A stretch of 64,000 nucleotides of DNA from Branchiostoma belcheri (lineage: Eukaryota; Chordata; Leptocardii; Amphioxiformes; Branchiostomatidae): NCBI RefSeq assembly GCF_001625305.1, contig NW_017804365.1, positions 642,414 to 706,413 of the forward strand. The letters run 5' to 3'. The translations under genes were made by a program, and so were the position numbers. The notes below the pieces were generated by a model. The model was given only the letters and a program-made list of their open reading frames with translations, had not been told where the DNA came from and ran no database searches. Each line of letters opens with the position of its first letter. Position 1 is the first letter of the stretch. Shown here piece by piece: positions 19,421 to 30,155 of this stretch.

Positions 19421-19426
19421 TTTATT
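19421..19426 (-). terminator. Poly(A) signal AATAAA for the coiled-coil gene
   Basis: The minus-strand AATAAA about 340 nt after the stop codon at 19768; the nearest canonical signal seen. Confidence 0.4.
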
Positions 19427-19767
19427 GTAGATGTGTCTGCCATGTGTTAGCCAAGTTATACTAGTTATGTCAATTACAATCAGCTAAGGTCATATTTTGG
19501 TGTCATGTGCACTTAAAGGAAGAATGTTTGATCAGTTATTGGCCAGTATCTCAGATGCCTCTCAGGGATGAATGGATAATAAAAATTGCTGCTTGCATCT
19601 GGAAAGGTCTGTCTGAAGTTTCCATTTTCTTTGATGAATCATCAGATAGGTTTTAGATGAGTTACAACAAGGGGTACTACAGCATGGAGAAGTGCGTCTC
19701 ACTATAACTGATTATTGGAATTGTTAAACAATTTCTATTATCCATTCTGGTCAGAGGCATATAGAGT

Positions 19768-22700
19768 CTAGTCGGCATTTCTACCCTTGCGCAGCAGAGG
19801 ACCTATGCGGTCGATGTGGGCCATCAAGTTCTTGTTGAGGGCCTGGAAGAAACAAAAGAGGCTTTTCAATAACACAAGGGATAGAAGAAGGGTAACAGTT
19901 CTTTCGAACATACATCAAGAGACAAAAGGTTGTGTGATAGTGGGACTTGGGGCATGTACATGACAATCATGTTTGGGTAAGAAGAAAACCATTGGCGGGC
20001 AGTCATATTTCAAATCAAAATGGGCGTACACTTGCTTGTGTGAGCCTCAGTCTAACCTGAAAGAATTCTTGTACCGTGGGCACTGCCTAAGGTAGTTTCC
20101 GTCTACCCAAATACAAGCTATTGTATACATTTTTTATAGATCTAGAGATTTATAATTACATGCACACTGTGAATTTCTGTAACCCTGTAAAACTTCCTAC
20201 AGGTTGACATTTTAAATTTTTGACATTTTCATACTTCCGTCAAAATTGATTTTGTGTATTGACTTTCATGTTACACAATTCCTTACTTCATGAAAAGTAT
20301 CGTCATCTACATTGTGTGTTTGGCAATCTGACTGAATGCACTTCAAAATCTGATCAACCCCATCTTCAATTCAGTAGAAAAATATTCTATACATGCACCT
20401 ACTCATCATTGCATCAAAGATTAATGACAAGCAATCGTAGAACACAGTAGTATGATACCAATGTCAATGTCAAAGTGATAGACTTACATCACGTTGTTTC
20501 AGTGCTGCATCCCTCTCCTTCTTAATCTGATTAAAGAAAAAACATATTTGACTTCAACTTTAGAAGAGCGTGGATGATATCTCAAGACACATGTACTTCA
20601 AAACATGATTTTCAGTATTGATGCTATCTGTCACAATAAAAACATAATAACACGAATATGATTATGACATCAGTTATTTCCATGTTCAGCCAATAATCAG
20701 GTTGCTAAATGTGTCTTTTAACTTCAACTTCAAGATACATGATTTTTTTATCTTTATGCTTATAGATGATCTGAGACTAGTTATTTTCAAGTGACAATAT
20801 TGCACAAACATGTAGTTCATATAGAGAGAACTAAACTCAAAAGCTTAAAAAGTATATCATATTATATATTATACATTAAAACTTACCCCTTCCACGTACT
20901 CCCTCATTATCCTCAACTCCTCATCCTTCCTCCCTAGAGCAGCCTGAGACTCACAATCCTTCCTCCTTATTAAAGCCTGAGTCTCCTCATCCTTCCTCCC
21001 TAGAGCAGCCTCCATCTCATCAAGTACCTAAAATAATTGATATACATGACACATGACAATAAACTAAGCATCGTTCAATTACTTAGTTTCATACTAAATT
21101 AAAGTTTACTTGGAAAGCTACATTGTATAATATAATTATAACATTCTCCATGCTTTGATCTTTATTTTTACCAACCTTTGGTTGCTTGCCAATTAGTTTC
21201 TTTGTTGGTTACCAGTATGTCTATATTTTGGTAGATGGAGGACTCAATAATAATTATTACACATAATGACCGTACATAATAAATGCACTCAATGAAACAA
21301 ATGGTTTCTTATTAAATGCACAAGCTCTTCTGTGTGATTGATAAGAAAGCTAGGACATGCCATCTATGATCTGATGTCTGTGACATTCCACAGCAGGAGT
21401 CAAGATTCAATGCTGCAACTGACACTATGAAGTCTAATCATTACATGACATGTATTTGCAAAAGACTTTCTCTCTGAAACACAACACAGAAATAATAGCT
21501 ACAGTGGTGCTACATGTATGAGACAAAATTAAAGCACAAATTGTCATACATAATCCAGTAAGGATAAGGTTTTCAACAATTTTCATACAAAGTGTGCTCA
21601 CCTCTTTATGGAGAGCTTCTGAATCAGTGATATTTTTTCTCAGCAGCTTTACCGCATCATTGGCTTTCTTAAACTATTAGAAAACAAATCAGATTTGTTG
21701 ATAAGTGCTCACATCTAAAAAGGCACATGGCAAATGTATATTCAACTTTGTGCAAATATCTCATACATATCAATGACTCTGCTAAGGAATGCCACAGATT
21801 AAGATGATAACACATTTATTTAATAATATCTTCTGTAACTAGTACCTTATGTGTACATGTGTTGTGTAATTTCTTTCAATGGGGTAGTATTTTTAAAAAC
21901 ACTCACAACAAGAGTTCCACGATCTCATACCTTCGCCAAATGATGTTAACCCTTGCGGTTGACGAATTATACAATTTTAATCATTGGCTTTGTAAATAAG
22001 AGCCTCATTTGCATGGATGATATCAGTTGATCATATTCTCCACCCAATGACAGTCTTATCTTAACAAAAAGGCTATTATAGCACTTCCTCATAAATTATG
22101 CAAAGGAGGTCATGATTTGCATAAATTATGTTTATTAATGTTCACCTTCACTTAACTTCCAAATGTGGTAAGTACGAAATTTCCAGAAGTTACAACTATG
22201 AAATTATAAAAAAAAACCATTAATTATGCAAATTAGGTCTTCATTTGCATAATCTATATCCTCAGATGTTTTACCGTTCTCAGTTACATGTCACAAGTGT
22301 TTCATAGTACTATTATTGAACAAAGCAGATTTATAGAATGTCCTCATTAATTATGCAAATTTGCTCCTGATTTGCATAATTGCCATCTGATTATGTCAAG
22401 CATCACTTCAGCTACCTGCATACCAAAAATCGTGACAATCCGTCAACCAGTTCTTGAGTTATCCTCCTTCGAAATTTTTTCAACAAATGCTCCTGCAGTT
22501 CCAGAGCAAGCCGCTAGGGAACTCAAACTCATGTCACTTCTTCCCTAGCCCAAGAGTTATCTGTCATTCAAAATTCGTCACCCTAGCATGTCCAGATCAT
22601 GAGATATCAAAACCGGAAGTTCTGCTGCAGTACCTAGGAAAGCCGCCAGGGGGCCCAAAATCTAATCATTTCTAGCTCTCATGAAGACCTACCCACATAC

Positions 22701-23883
22701 CAAGTTTCATGACAATGCATATTAATCTTCTTGAGTTATGCTGTTCACAGACAGACGGACAGACGGACAAACAGACAAACACTACTGAAAACATAACCTT
22801 CTTGGCGAAGGTAATAACTTTATAAAAACATAGGGGAGCCGGCTTTGTAGGTTCATAATAAAATGCCTATTATAGTAAATGTATATTTATAATAATATAA
22901 TATTACGTCACAAATATTAATCTTGTGAGACTGCCAATTTAATCTACAATTTAATCAATAGGCAATATTACTACATACCCCATTGAGTCTTTCTTCACTG
23001 GCTACAGCATGCTGTGCCTGATACAGCAAAGCCCTCTCCAGAATTTCGGTCTATGAAAAACAAGACAATTGAAGTTAGACAAACATATATGCATGCAGAT
23101 AGCACATATTTAAACTTCCTGCTTCATGCTTTTAGCAATTTGCCCGAATGCCTCCTTCTTTCTGTACGTTTCCATTTTACTCCGAATTCTATCGCAATTC
23201 CGCAACCCAATAAAACATCGCATTTTGGCGCTGCTCCTGAGTGAGTTACTGCTGTTTACATCCGCCAAGCTTTATCATAAATAGCAAACAATCAGTACCA
23301 AAAATCCAAAGAAACAGCAAGGAGAACTTGACATGTGCTGATAATCAGAACAGATACAAACGGATGAGTGTGGGTTCGGGCTAGAGCGGGAAAGGAGAAA
23401 TTTACACAGTAAAGGGCTGCGCGCGACACAGGTCTGTTTACACGCTGCTGGGCCATGACGCAGACTGCCTGATGAGTGTCATGACGCACTTGTGGCACCT
23501 CTTAGATGCGCAACAGAAAAAAATGATGCACGGCGATCATCTTGACACGCCTAACTTTAAATTTTTTTTCTTCACTTATTTGCATTGACTATATCAATAG
23601 TATGTGCTTATAAACCTGCATTTCTCCTCTGGTCTTTTAGTGTCACTGACAAAAGGTAGTGGATGCTACCTGAAACGTCTGACCGTTTCCAAAATCATAT
23701 CAAGTTGGAGTAACTGTTTTTTGGCATAGCTTATACCTTTTTTTTTTAACCTTCACGTAGTTGTATAAATGATAACACAGTTTTGCAATTTATTTTCTGA
23801 CATCTAATTTTCTTGTTTTAACAATACCTTACCTCAATACAGATGTTCTTTATTTTCTCTTCACTGGGTGAAACGTCCGACAT
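19768..23883 (-). CDS. Small coiled-coil protein of unknown function (6 coding exons)
   Basis: Exons in order: 23883-23833, 23050-22979, 21673-21602, 21027-20887, 20526-20488, 19842-19768; 149 residues from MSDVSPSEEKIKNICIE, all introns phase 0, all boundaries GT-AG. The chain is almost entirely charged helix (TEILERALLYQAQHAVASEE, FKKANDAVKLLRKNI, IKKERDAALKQRD) and ends LMAHIDRIGPLLRKGRNAD. Exon 4 carries an 11-residue near repeat (ALGRKDEETQ, LIRRKDCESQA, ALGRKDEEL). The ATG sits right after TTTGTTTCAG, an acceptor, so a non-coding or further coding exon upstream is expected and was not located. No signal peptide or membrane segment. I do not recognise the family; a coiled-coil scaffold or complex subunit is all that can be said. 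The TRAF MATH relic lies downstream on the same strand, so a former TRAF coiled coil is a possible but unproved origin. Confidence 0.7.
21909..22813. mobile_element. Complete copy of the TACCTTCGCCAA-ended family
   Basis: TACCTTCGCCAA at 21928 and TTGGCGAAGGTA ending 22813 are perfect 12-bp inverted ends; a leader AGAGTTCC-CGATCTCA precedes the left end, as in the 60673 copy. Internal blocks of ATTATGCAAATTAGGTC and GCAAGCCGCTAGGG are shared by all copies. No ORF of note; non-autonomous. Lies in an intron of the coiled-coil gene. Confidence 0.75.
23600..23745 (+). mobile_element. Retroposon fragment with hammerhead-like motif
   Basis: CTGAC at 23646, a GGTAG/CTACC stem with a TGGATG loop, and GAAACGTC at 23672-23679 match the layout of a hammerhead core. 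The following GACCGTTTCC-AAAATCATATC and GAGTAACTGTTTTTTGGCAT are the body of the family seen at 9305, 36308 and 47975. Located in intron 1 of the coiled-coil gene. Confidence 0.55.
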
Positions 23884-24539
23884 CTGAAACAAAAGCAAAC
23901 ATATTTTTGTAGCTCCTGTCCGAGCTTTTGTAGCTCCTGTCCGAGCAGTCGTTCCATATCAGATCTCTTAAAATAGGTAGATAGAAATAGAACTAGAAAG
24001 GCCAATATTTGCTTTGGAGCAAATACAGCGATGGATTCACCACATTTTACGACATGGCAGTGAAAGAATGGGAAACACAAGGGAAAACAATGATTTACAT
24101 TGATATAACTATAATATGAAGTAAAATACAACTAAAACAACAGTTGGATAGCTATTCCCTACTTTATTGGTTAGGATTTTTAATTGCATAATGCAAACTG
24201 TTGATTTTCAAAATAAAAAAAAAACGTCCATGCCCGGCATTCCAATGCTGGAGCAGGAAAGCTTGAAATACCTACCAAAACACTTGAATACAGACATACT
24301 GTGAGTATGGAAATGCTTCTGTGCAGGTGTTAATCAAGTTAAATCCCAACAGCCAATCAGCAAGAAGTATAGAGGAAAGCTGCATGCCTATTGGTTGATG
24401 CCCTGCATTCCATTGTGATGACTCATGCCCAAACGTGGTAAACAAGGCACACTAACACAGTAATACATTTGCTATAACACAGCCAAAAAACTCAAATAAA
24501 ACCATTCTAAAAGCCTGTATCACAATAATTTAAAAACGC

Positions 24540-24740
24540 CTAGGGGTATTTGCCCACTGTACCTCCATACCAAATTTCAGGACCTTGGGCCCTAAAATGA
24601 AGAAGCTGAATCCATTTAAAAAATGGCAGGAGGAGAAGGAGGAGGAGAAGAAGAAGAAACATCAGAAAAAGCAATATGGTTTCACCACACACGAAGTGGT
24701 GTGGTGAACCCATAAATACATGTATGTGAATAGAAACAAG
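24540..24740. repeat. Purine-rich interspersed repeat
   Basis: CATACCAAATTTCAGGACCT is followed by a GAGGAG/GAAGAA tract (about 24630-24660) and an inverted pair around CACCACAC/GTGGTGTGGTG. Probably the end of an interspersed element; superfamily unknown. Confidence 0.4.
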
Positions 24741-25504
24741 TGTCCATACTCAATTCTCCGTGAAGTTTTATATTTTGTAAATACATGTACACAATGATCA
24801 ACAACATGACAATCTAAACAGATGAACAAAGTCATCAAAGTTTCAATTGCTACATACTAGTATTATTTATTTGACAAGGTATCCTAGAAGGTGCAAACCA
24901 TATAAAGTCACAATCCCGACATATACTCGCAAATGATTTATACACAGCAACCACTTTCAGAACCTCGCCTATCACATATAGCTACTTAAGCTATAAAAAT
25001 AGGGGTGTTTCTGAAATTAAATTGCATTTACTTCTACATTGTATATGAAAACTGCTACGGTAAAGAAAAATTATATGCACCATCACGGACATAATGGCAC
25101 ACCGCGTGCCCAATTACAAAAAAATACACCGGACACAACCATATTTTTTTGCTGCAAACACATATATAAAATCAGCGATACATAAACAATGGGAGGCGCA
25201 TGACTAGCTGGTTTCAATCACTGACCCACCCTAGCATCTGCTTGAGCAAAACGACCCCCCTCCCCACAAACACTATTCAAAACAACAGGTTTTTGTCGGC
25301 CATTCCAATCATTGTAGGGGTGCAACTGAAATATTACATTGACCACGAACACAGCTACCGTAAAAATAAAAACTTGTGTATCATCACGGACATGCCTGCA
25401 GACAAGCATGAAATTACATGCCGAAATTAAACAAAGGGAACCGTGTGTTTTAGCTGCGAGCACAAAAAAACGTCTGGCAACAATACTGGTATACCTGAAA
25501 AAAG

Positions 25505-25830
25505 TTCAGCACTGGATTTCTAGAGCTGAACGGCTCTGTTCCATAGCTGAACATTGTCTCAGCTCTCGGTTTCCAGTGCTGAACTCTCAGCACTCCAGTG
25601 CTGAACGCGTGGCAGCGCCAGTTCAAAGGTCGCTCAGCACTGGGCCCCCAGTGCTGAAACCGCCGTCAGCACTGGAACCGAGTGCTCATATACAAAAGTA
25701 ACGCCCTTCGCACTGGATTTACCAGCGCTGGGGAAGAATTCAGCACTGGAACGCTCCTCGAACCAGTGCTGACGTCTTTCCCGGCACTGGATTGTCCCAG
25801 TGCTGAGAGGTAGGAAATCAGTGCCGAATC
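25505..25830. repeat. Cluster of CAGCACTGG / CCAGTGCTG hairpins (left block)
   Basis: About ten short inverted pairs such as TCAGCACTGG with CCAGTGCTGA, separated by 0-20 bases, in ~330 bp. Spacers differ while the stems are kept. Non-coding. The second block is at 26765-26940. Confidence 0.8.
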
Positions 25831-25869
25831 ACTTGTATTCCTGCCACTAAAATTAAACTATTAATGGGA

Positions 25870-26523
25870 GGGGTCCTAATTCCGACCTATGTTCCATGCA
25901 AACGCACATACCTTTGTTAATAGTTTGAACTTTATCTGACCAAAAACTCGCGCAAGATGAGCTATAATATTGACAGATAAAGATCACAACGATTATAGCT
26001 GCACAGCTGTGTATTTCACTTCAGTGTAGCGCCTTGCACCCAAGCGTAATGGTTCACGAAACGTACGGGAGGTTTTTGGTCATTTTGCCAGTAGAACGTT
26101 CTATCGCAATAGGGGTGCCCTAATTCCGACCTAGTGTTTAACACAGGTCGATCTGAGAAGAGAGTTTAGAAATTATGATACACAAATTATGACTTAAACA
26201 ATCTACAACTGTTTTTCTGTCCCAAACAAGTCCTCTTTTTACGATTACGCAACTTGCTCCAAAGCGGCTGTTTCAAAAGCAAAACCTGCATTTTTGACAC
26301 GCTCGTCAACCCCCGAACAAGCGTCGAACTTAAACAGATTTTTCACTCGTCTGTTGTCGGCGCGTACGAACTAAAACAAACTTTGTGAGATAACCGTTAT
26401 CAACACAGACACTTTGTCCATTCTTGTGGTTATTTTTAGGCACGTGCTCCCATGCATAACGCCACAACAAGGATTTTTCTAACTAGTACGGAATTAGGGA
26501 TAGGTCGGAATTAGGGCACCCCC
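25870..26523. mobile_element. TIR element, GGGTGCCCTAATTCCGACC family, copy 1 (empty site)
   Basis: Ends in TAGGTCGGAATTAGGGCACC; the inverse, GGTGCCCTAATTCCGACCTA, lies at about 26112, and a third diverged end, GGGGTCCTAATTCCGACC, opens the element at 25870. The 412-bp inner unit and the 654-bp outer unit may both be mobile. Copy 2 is at 28001-28782. No coding capacity. Confidence 0.7.
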
Positions 26524-26764
26524 CGTTAACGTTATTAAACCTTACTCTGGTACCCAAGCAACTGCATGTGGTTTTGGAAACGTCAATTACAAGAAACTAA
26601 AATAGCACCTTTGTGATTATTTTCGTTCATTTTCCCTAAAAACAGCGACGTTGGAGACGAAAATGATTGATCGAGCGGCGCCTGTTGTTCAGAAAATGTA
26701 GTGTGACAGAATTAGAGACTTTTCAGTTTTAAGTATAATCATAACTCACAGCTCATCAATGCCT

Positions 26765-26940
26765 CAGTGACGATGGCCTCAGCACTCGGTTTCCAGCTTT
26801 CTCAGCTCTGGATGGCACAGAACGGCTCTATTCCAGGGCTGAAGCCGCCTCAGCACTGGAATTCCAGTGTTGAGAAAGTCTCAGCTCTGGATTTCCAGTG
26901 CTGAGTGCCACTTCAGCTCTGGTGCTCCAGTGCTGAGAAA
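26765..26940. repeat. Cluster of CAGCACTGG / CCAGTGCTG hairpins (right block)
   Basis: Six or more CAGC(A/T)CTGG with CCAGTG(C/T)TGAG pairs in 175 bp, ending next to GGAGGGCGTTA, which is the inverse of TAACGCCCTTC at about 25697. The two blocks may be subterminal arrays of one ~1.25-kb element with short TIRs. Confidence 0.7.
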
Positions 26941-28000
26941 GGAGGGCGTTAAACTTTATTAATTTGTGTATTTGCCTCGCTATGCACCACATGCGGAACC
27001 CCCCTCTGCCGCGCGCTGATAGTGATTGCGCAAACCCCCTAGGTCCGCTGCCCGTCCCTAGGGGTTTTTGCCTTAGGTGATCGAGACATTTAATAAGTAA
27101 CGTTACGGTTTATACTACTATCGGTCGTCTTTCAGGTATATAGGTTCATAAAATGACTTGAAGTACAAGTCCTTTCAGCAAGGAAAAAAAGGCCAAACCG
27201 AACGATCTACATGGGGGGCTTGTCGTGGGTGTGTAAACAACGGACGATGGAACAAAAATGCCGCACGGCCAGGCCCCTTCTCGGATGTCCCTAGCCTCTG
27301 GACATTTTGTTATTTTACACTTGCATTGTGATGCCATTACGATGTGGCAGTTCCTTAGTACTTGGCATCATTCGTATGTAACGTGATTTAATCAAAGTGC
27401 TGAACTTTAAAGGTAACTTTTCGCAACATTCACAACAAAAACAAAACAACCGGGCCCATCCACTAGTAATAGTATTAGTGCAGGACTTGTGCCAAAATCA
27501 CCTCCTCAGTAACTGTCTCCGAGGAAAATAAGTATGCCAATAACGAGTAAAATACCTTGTGTCACTGTTGCACGCGATGAAAAGCAAAGAGAGTACTGGC
27601 AGAGACGACAACTGCTCAATCTAAACTGGTAGCGCGGCTACGGTACGGAGCGCTTGCGGATACGGGGCCTGTGCGGGACCGTGGCGTCAAATTATGACGT
27701 CAAATTATGACCCACCATACCCACAATGCTCTGCTATTTCCGGTAAAATAGCGGGTAGCGTCAAAAGTACCATGGTGATACTGGAAATTGATTCAGGAAG
27801 CTTAACAGTATCAATTTTAGCCCGGGTACCATCCTATTTGTACCCCGGCGCACCCATACCCCCTAAGAAATAGTCTGGAGACGGTTCGATCTATTTGGTT
27901 TGATAATAATGTCAAATATAACTATTGGTGCGACGGCTAAAAAACACTGCGGCTCCAGCGTTTTCTAAAATCTAAGTTTGTTCCATGTGGAGATCCTGCT
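26941..28000. other. Non-coding, locally GC-richer stretch
   Basis: Contains short CpG-containing patches (for example 27600-27700) that could be a promoter, perhaps for the coiled-coil gene downstream on the minus strand, but no TSS, exon or RNA can be shown. Confidence 0.3.
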
Positions 28001-28782
28001 ATGTTCCATGCAAACGTACATACATTTGGTAATAGTTTATCTGACCAAAAACCCGCGCAACATGAGATATAATATTGACAGATAAATATCACAACGATTA
28101 AAGCTGCACAGCTGTGTATTTCACTTCAGCACATTTTAATATGATTTAATGACTGTTTTTACAACACGGAATGATGATCAGGATTTTATTTCACTGTCTA
28201 AAGCTTTTATTCACGCAATTCAGCCTTGTGGCTGCCTAGTGATGGAGCTGTATTGTGATTTGTGTTTGTGTTTGAAATAAACCAATGATTATTACTTCAG
28301 TGTAGCGCCTTGCATCCAAGAGTAATGGTTCACGAAACAGGTTTTTGGCCTTACCGCAATAGGGCTAGGGGTGCCCTAATTCCGACCAACACAGGTCGAT
28401 CTGAGAAGAGAGTTTAGAAATTATAACACACAAATTATGACTAAAACAATCTACAACTGTTTTTCTGTCCCAAACAAGTCCTCTTTTTACGATTACAGCC
28501 ACTTGCTCCAAAGCAGCTGTTTGAAAAGCAAAACCTGCATTTTTGACACGCTCGTCAACCCGCGAACAAGCTAGCGTCGAATTCAAACAGATTTTCACTC
28601 GTCTGTTGTCGGAGCGTACGAACTAACACAAACTTTGTGAGATTACTAATAGCCGAACACAAAAAAATTGTCTATTCTTGTTGTTATATTTATAGACACA
28701 TGCTCCCATGCATAACGCCGCAACACTGAGTAAAGCAAACTAGTAAGGAATTAGGGATAGGTCGGAATTAGGGCACCCCCGT
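28001..28782. mobile_element. TIR element, GGGTGCCCTAATTCCGACC family, copy 2 (filled site)
   Basis: Colinear with copy 1 from ATGTTCCATGCAAACG to TAGGTCGGAATTAGGGCACC, with modest divergence, but it contains an extra 164 bp at 28130-28293 and lacks the left-most end of copy 1. Confidence 0.75.
28130..28293 (+). mobile_element. LINE-like 3'-end insertion with 7-bp target duplication
   Basis: Absent from copy 1 at the matching position (ACTTCAG at 26018-26024) and flanked in copy 2 by ACTTCAG on both sides (28123-28129, 28294-28300). The insert contains GGCTGCCTAGTGATGG and ends GAAATAAACC-AATGATTATT, a LINE-like 3' terminus, so it is a 5'-truncated retroposition. The empty site is visible in the same window. 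Confidence 0.8.
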
Positions 28783-30155
28783 TGATAGTAACGAAATTTT
28801 AATAAATAATAACCCTCAGTTTACACATTGGTAGTTTCTCAGCTTAATGATTCTTATCTCGTGCATTCCTGTCCCCGACCACTGACGTTTTCGAAAAATA
28901 CGAAGACAACATATTTAAGTTTATATTGGGCGATCGTATGGCGGCGCCCGAATTACGTGTTATTTTATTAAAAGAAAAACGAATTTAGACCAAACCATTT
29001 TTTTAAATCTAACGTTAAGCATAACTTTAGCATCCAGGATGCTTTGTAGGGTTGGTGAAAAATCCAGTCCTGTGCAGTGCAGTCCTGGTTACCTTTTTGT
29101 TCAAAGTTATTGATTTTTAAATGTCTCCGTTTTCACTAAAAAAAACTAGGTTTCCGTGTAAATTTCCAGTCATCAAGCTAAAACATCGCTTCATATATAG
29201 TATAAAATGGCTGCCTCCGCGCAAGTTAGAAACACAGGAACTTAAAAAGTACACTGTGAAATCTGCCTCTTTCCGGCATTGTCCGGAGAGACAGTAGGCC
29301 GGGCGCCGGACGCTGGACCTCCGGCGCGTCTTGTGAAGAAAGCAAGCTGGACCGGTACCCCCTCCAATCCTCTTGCTAACTTGAACAGCTGAATGATGAA
29401 TGATGGGGGATGGCACAGCGTATTTAGTTAAGTTATATCTAATTTGCCCCAAACATGCCTGCTCTGTATTGTTTGTTTGTGTACATCTGTGGTATTTTTA
29501 TGTAGTATTATATCTTTGTTGATTAATCATTTTCTGTTCGATCGATGGCGGTGCACGTGCTTATACAAGTGTTAAACTGAGTGTTAAACTGAGTGTATCG
29601 CCATCGCAGTCTTGTCTTTTCTTTCATGTGTTTCAGTAAATAAAAGAAAAATGCATGTATGCTCTGTTGTGCAATAAAGCTTTGTTCTCTCTCTTAAGCC
29701 AGAAAAAGAAAAGCGTCTATGAAATTTGTCCCTCTGTTTTCGGAGACAACTGACATACTAAAACTGTCAAGAAAAAAGGCCTTGCGAAGGGCACACATTG
29801 CTTTGGGACCAGGCTCCTCAGGGCTAGCGCTGGATCAGACCTCAGCACGCGGCTAGCTACATTTGGGGTGGGGGTAGCCGAAGCCTTGCCTCCACACATC
29901 GGATGGGGCGCTCGAATATATTCAAAGGAAAGGTAACGTTAGCTCTGTTCCATATAGATCTAGCTGCATGCACATGTAAGGTCATTTCAGCCGCTTCTGA
30001 GGCCAGCCGAGACCGCTTTCGCTTTTGTAACACCTTTGATTATTGTGCTGTAGTGCGTACATAAATCGCAAGGTGGCGCTGCTACACTGTGACCGTTCTT
30101 TGTGGGGGAGGGCGAGCAGTACAAAATATTCCGTCTTCCAAGGAGGACTGCTTCA
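28783..30155. other. Upstream region of the MACROD gene
   Basis: A GTAGGGTTGG-TGAAAAATCCAGTC fragment near 29047 resembles the foldback at 40614. A locally GC-rich stretch (about 29250-29350 and 30000-30155) precedes the MACROD start and is the likely promoter. ORFs here are not convincing. Confidence 0.45.

Noticed and set aside
25339-25701. 120-residue plus-strand ORF
   Set aside because: Runs through the CAGCACTGG hairpin cluster; composition follows the repeats and no splice or start context supports it.
25505-26940. CRISPR-like repeat/spacer look of the CAGCACTGG clusters
   Set aside because: Stems are only ~10 bp, spacing is irregular and the setting is an animal genome; these are inverted pairs, not direct repeats.
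29117-29452. 111-residue minus-strand ORF upstream of MACROD
   Set aside because: No recognisable family, no splice context and no conserved features; length is within chance for a locally GC-rich stretch.
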